Assembly: GCA_012522755.1 (NCBI GenBank)
Contig: JAAYJV010000014.1
Coordinates: 1 to 63,357 of the forward strand
DNA length: 63,357 nt
Reading direction: 5' to 3'
Source: Candidatus Hydrogenedens sp.
GTDB taxonomy: Bacteria; Hydrogenedentota; Hydrogenedentia; Hydrogenedentales; CAITNO01
Shown piece after piece: positions 60,577-63,357 of the stretch. The first letter of the stretch is position 1. Every line of letters begins with the position of its first letter. The notes below the pieces were generated by a model that was given only the letters and a program-made list of their open reading frames with translations, did no database searches and was not told the origin of the DNA. The translations under genes and the position numbers were made by a program.

Positions 60577-62334
60577 TTAATCATCGTCCAGGCCGTCTTC
60601 ACGGGGATCCTTTCGGATAACATCCAGACTGACGCCTGTAGCCGTGTGCAAAGCTTGCCAGCAACGATGCAGGTTGACACGGGCTTGTGCAAGAAGGCCC
60701 ATGGCTTGAACATAATCATTTTGTGCCTGGTTCAATCGTACAAGCATGGCCTTACCTGCATTATACTCTTTTTCGACCAGATCACGATTTTTTTCCACAC
60801 AGGAAGCCGCTTCCAGCTGAAGTGTCAGAGCCTCCTGAGCAATTTTCAGATCCAACAGAGCCGCACGTACTTCAGAGGCTATCTTCTGTTCCGACTCAAC
60901 AATGTACCATTCCGCTTCTTTACGGGCGTGCTTTGCTGTGGTCACTTGCGCCTTGCGACGGCCCCCGGCAAAAAGATTGACTGATACATTGATGCCCACT
61001 GTGGATACAATCCGATCGGAGTCAAAAGAATTTTCATTGATATTGGCCGTCTGAGCCATGGCTATAGCCGCCACCTGAGGGGAGTATTGAGCGTATTCTC
61101 TACGTACGGAGGCCCGGGCACGTTTCAATCCCAGTTCCTTTTGTTCGAGATCGGGGCGACAGGCGAAAGCCAGTTCCAGCATGGCTTCCGTATCGGGCAC
61201 GACCATGATATCCGGACTTTCTTCTTCCAGTGCAGCAAGCTGGATATGCTCGTTCAGATACCCTTCTTCTTCGCCAATGAGTACGGCAAGAGCTATCCTG
61301 GCCAGTTCATGTTCTCTTGTCGCCCTGAGCAGGTTGCCCCGAGCCGCATATAATGCCGTCTCGAAATTCAATACATCACTTGTGGCTGCACGACCCACAT
61401 CGCGCCGAACCTGAGCTTCTTTGCGGAGGCGTTCAAAAAAAGTGATGGCCGCTTCCGCCACGACAACCTGCTCCCGTGCATATTGGCCGCCATAATAAGC
61501 CTGGGCGACTGCATCCAGAAGAATACGCTGGCCGTCTTTATAGGCTGCTTGTGCTTCCTGAAATGCATGTTTCGCCATGGCGTTGGCAAATTCTCGGGCG
61601 AAGCCATCGAAGAGCAGCCAGCCGGCTGTTATATTCATCGAAGCGTTTTCATAGGGGCTGTCCAGATATTTGCGCGCTCTGTTCAGAGCATCATCGGAGC
61701 TGTTCAACCAGGAGCGGAGGTTTCTGCGGTCAAATTCACGGGGAAGGGTGTTGGATACAGTGTACCAATACATCTGGCGACGGATATCTGAAACCAGATC
61801 CTGAGTTTGATCAAGATAATCATTCAAGGGATCCGTGTACGACGATGGGAGCCAGGTCCAGGTGTAGGTGTAATTAAGGTCGATCTGCGGGTAATACATG
61901 GAGCGCGCCATGGCAACCAGTTGCTTGGCCTGATACACGCGCTCAGCGCCGGCGGCCAGTGAGGGGTTGGCGGAAATGGCTTGACGCTGTGCCTCAACAA
62001 GATCAAGGGCGTGAACATCTTCACAAACATCTTCCGGAGGAGGTGGCATCGACTCGGGAGCAGAAATGGATTGTCCCTCGGCATCACTGCTCTCAGCAAT
62101 AGCAAGGGATGTATCTGTCTGGTTCTCTTCAGTTGATCCATTCACAGAAGTGTTTTGTGAGGCCTCTTCGGCATTCATCACAGGCCGAGGAGGATCCTCG
62201 CTGTGTATAACTGTGTATTCTTCCGCCAGATCAGCCGAAGTACCATAGGCCGGAATCCAACAACACAGAAAAGCCAGAAGGGCACACCAGCTGACACCTG
62301 CAACAACGGTATGCGGTATCGCAGGGTATGCCAT
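60577..62334 (-). CDS. TolC-family outer-membrane channel protein
   Basis: 585 residues from ATG 62334 (AAAGGAA 8 bases upstream; 62358 is an alternative). A signal segment (VVAGVSWCALLAFLCCWIPAYG) is followed by an unusual 70-residue acidic Ser/Thr/Pro/Glu-rich lead before the first OEP domain (HALDLVEAQRQAISANPSLAAG). The two long helical hairpin repeats are visible: RSMYYPQIDLNYTY ... LGLKRARASVRREYAQYSPQVA, and SVGINVSVNLFAGG-type strands (VGINVSVNLFAGGRRKAQV) for the barrel. Forms a trimeric outer-membrane exit duct for efflux or type I secretion. No inner-membrane pump or adaptor is adjacent. Confidence 0.88.
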   Translation of the reverse strand: MAYPAIPHTVVAGVSWCALLAFLCCWIPAYGTSADLAEEYTVIHSEDPPRPVMNAEEASQNTSVNGSTEENQTDTSLAIAESSDAEGQSISAPESMPPPPEDVCEDVHALDLVEAQRQAISANPSLAAGAERVYQAKQLVAMARSMYYPQIDLNYTYTWTWLPSSYTDPLNDYLDQTQDLVSDIRRQMYWYTVSNTLPREFDRRNLRSWLNSSDDALNRARKYLDSPYENASMNITAGWLLFDGFAREFANAMAKHAFQEAQAAYKDGQRILLDAVAQAYYGGQYAREQVVVAEAAITFFERLRKEAQVRRDVGRAATSDVLNFETALYAARGNLLRATREHELARIALAVLIGEEEGYLNEHIQLAALEEESPDIMVVPDTEAMLELAFACRPDLEQKELGLKRARASVRREYAQYSPQVAAIAMAQTANINENSFDSDRIVSTVGINVSVNLFAGGRRKAQVTTAKHARKEAEWYIVESEQKIASEVRAALLDLKIAQEALTLQLEAASCVEKNRDLVEKEYNAGKAMLVRLNQAQNDYVQAMGLLAQARVNLHRCWQALHTATGVSLDVIRKDPREDGLDDD

Positions 62335-62465
62335 AAAACGTTCCTTTTCTATTGCCATGCCGCAAAGGGCAAGAATGGGTTAAAGCATATTTCAGCCATG
62401 AAGCATAATGGAATGGCAAATCATGACAAACTCGACCTTATCAAAACAACCGCGCTCCCCTTAAG

Positions 62466-62494
62466 GATATACCAAATACCTGTACACTGTTCAA
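62466..62494 (-). promoter_or_regulatory. Promoter of the tolC-like operon
   Basis: On the minus strand TTGAAC (62489-62494), a 17-bp spacer and TATATC (62466-62471), about 130 bases before the start at 62334. Confidence 0.5.
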
Positions 62495-62550
62495 ATGGAG
62501 CGTTTATTCGGTCACAATGTTAGGGGAATGGGCCCGGTTTTTCTCTTTTA

Positions 62551-63150
62551 ACCAAGTCAATCAGGTCACACACGGAATAATACAAGCGGCATAAAAATGA
62601 TCTGCTGTCTTGACACGTCTACTCTGTCCACTTTGTCCACTGATTTACCATAAATGCTCTGACCCCGACCCGCGCCCCTCGCAGATCTGTCCGATCCGAC
62701 CGACTCCCCTGAGAAAACCGACCCCTTCAAGTCTCTTATTTACCGCAAGAGATACCCCCTGCCGTCATGCCCGGTTTTCCGCCTTTTTGTTCTCCCAAGA
62801 GACAGAATTGTAAGTTGTCTATTCTGAGGGTAGTGCATTGACCTTGAGTGCTTTCCGGCGGAAAGTTTTCTCTGTAATGGATTTATTAAAAAAATAGAGA
62901 TATCATGCCGCAATCAAGTGAATATATTCTCCGGGCCATGATACGCTGTGTGCCAATGTGGAAATTGGCGTTCCCAGGAGTAAATCTCAACAGTTTTCAG
63001 GGCTCCCCAAGGCATAATTTGTTTGTGATTATTACAAGATACCTTACCAATCCAGGATCTCATAATATCTTGAACATAAATGTCTTGCGACGATAACAAC
63101 ACAGACCTCTTCGAAAAAAAATAATGGAAGTTGACGGGTAGTAACACGAA
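62551..63150 (-). repeat. Composite non-coding repeat mosaic, copy F
   Basis: Runs in the opposite sense to copies A-D. Contains the block 62551-62710 (tcaatcaggtcacacacgg ... ctcgcagatctgtccgatcc), the half-element 62952-62978 with its left flank, and the terminal aataatggaagttgacgggtagt block near 63118-63140. No gene in 62335-63310. Confidence 0.85.
62952..62978 (-). repeat. Solo 27-bp hairpin half-element
   Basis: Exact match of the inverted 27-bp end. Its neighbouring sequence (63000-63140) is the inverted form of the left block of copies A and B. Confidence 0.85.
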
Positions 63151-63237
63151 GCTCAGAAGCTTCGTGGCGACTCTATGAAAAAAAGTACATTACTTCACGC
63201 TTACAATTATGCTTAAATCTTGATTTTGATCTGTCAA

Positions 63238-63283
63238 AACTCGTTGAAAATGTCCCCTGTAGAACTCATTAGAAATGTCCCCT
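63238..63283 (+). repeat. Direct repeat at the left end of an insertion sequence
   Basis: Two 21-bp copies (aactcgttgaaaatgtcccct at 63238-63258 after one base offset, and a variant at 63263-63283) share AACTC-TT-GAAA-TGTCCCCT. Such TGTCCCC-containing end repeats precede the transposase in some IS families; they are probable transposase-binding sites. Confidence 0.65.
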
Positions 63284-63310
63284 TATACTGGATCTCCGAA
63301 AGGAGGTACC

Positions 63311-63357
63311 ATGAAAGAAGGACCTTTACTGATGAGCCGCAAAGAACAACTTCGACT
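63311..63357 (+). CDS. Insertion-sequence transposase, N-terminal fragment (cut by window end)
   Basis: ATG at 63311 preceded by AAAGGAGG at a normal distance; visible residues MKEGPLLMSRKEQLR. This resembles the start of ISNCY/IS1202-type transposases, which begin with a short LMSRKE-type lead into a helix-turn-helix. With only 15 residues the family is uncertain. The 21-bp repeats at 63238-63283 fit an IS left end. Confidence 0.5.
   Translation, partial: MKEGPLLMSRKEQLR

Overview
The window is about 63 kb of a diderm (Gram-negative-type) bacterial chromosome. Kdo transferase (WaaA), a TolC-family channel, a secretin/PilM-type pilus or secretion base and several lipoproteins indicate an outer membrane. 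Long Glu-Gly repeat linkers, EF-hand/dockerin-like C-terminal modules, a cluster of formylglycine-generating-enzyme-like (SUMF1) proteins, DUF4091 and DUF1080 glycan-active proteins and Tat-type Gfo/Idh/MocA oxidoreductases together suggest a free-living glycan degrader of the Hydrogenedentota / PVC-neighbour type. That placement is inference from gene style; there is no rRNA here to confirm it.

Layout. 1-4.8 kb: tail of a SUMF1-type secreted protein, a secreted beta-helix protein on the minus strand, and two large non-coding repeat mosaics. 4.8-19.2 kb: mainly housekeeping and envelope genes: hemY-type oxidase, ROK kinase, purD, a membrane-anchored SGNH protein, a degenerate GH3-LysM protein, two GT2 glycosyltransferases, ridA, a TPR metallopeptidase, then a minus-strand metallophosphoesterase/beta-propeller pair. 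19.6-26.4 kb: one operon for a type IV pilus/type II secretion-like base (PilM-PilN fusion, PilO-like, PilP-like, secretin), with a good sigma70-type promoter in front and a strong terminator behind. 26.4-35.2 kb: waaA, a convergent YfhO-type membrane protein, and a minus-strand operon of DUF4091 protein, MEMO-family protein and Nif3-family protein. 35.3-37.8 kb: two paralogous SUMF1 proteins. 38.3-47.1 kb: araB, tRNA-Thr(CGT), adk, RNase G, an unrecognised secreted protein and a PlsC-alpha/beta-hydrolase fusion. 48-55.8 kb: DUF1080 protein, mutY and radical SAM enzyme in one operon, a glycosidase-like lipoprotein, and two Tat-type Gfo/Idh/MocA oxidoreductases. 56.2-62.4 kb: minus-strand GT2/GH51-like/unknown operon, then a TolC operon that also holds a 37-residue peptide and an InlB-type-repeat lipoprotein. 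The last 120 bases are the left end of an insertion sequence.

The most striking non-genic feature is a family of non-coding repeat mosaics filling most of the large intergenic gaps. Their core is a 27-bp sequence with an 18-nt hairpin. It occurs 12 times, in four places as facing inverted pairs about 200 bp apart (MITE-like), and one copy shows a compensatory base-pair change. The most notable protein features are a shared C-terminal EF-hand-like module on SUMF1 proteins, a GH51 homologue lacking both catalytic glutamates, a GH3-LysM protein that has lost the NagZ catalytic loop, and two small genes with strong Shine-Dalgarno sites (6257-6373 and 60407-60520).
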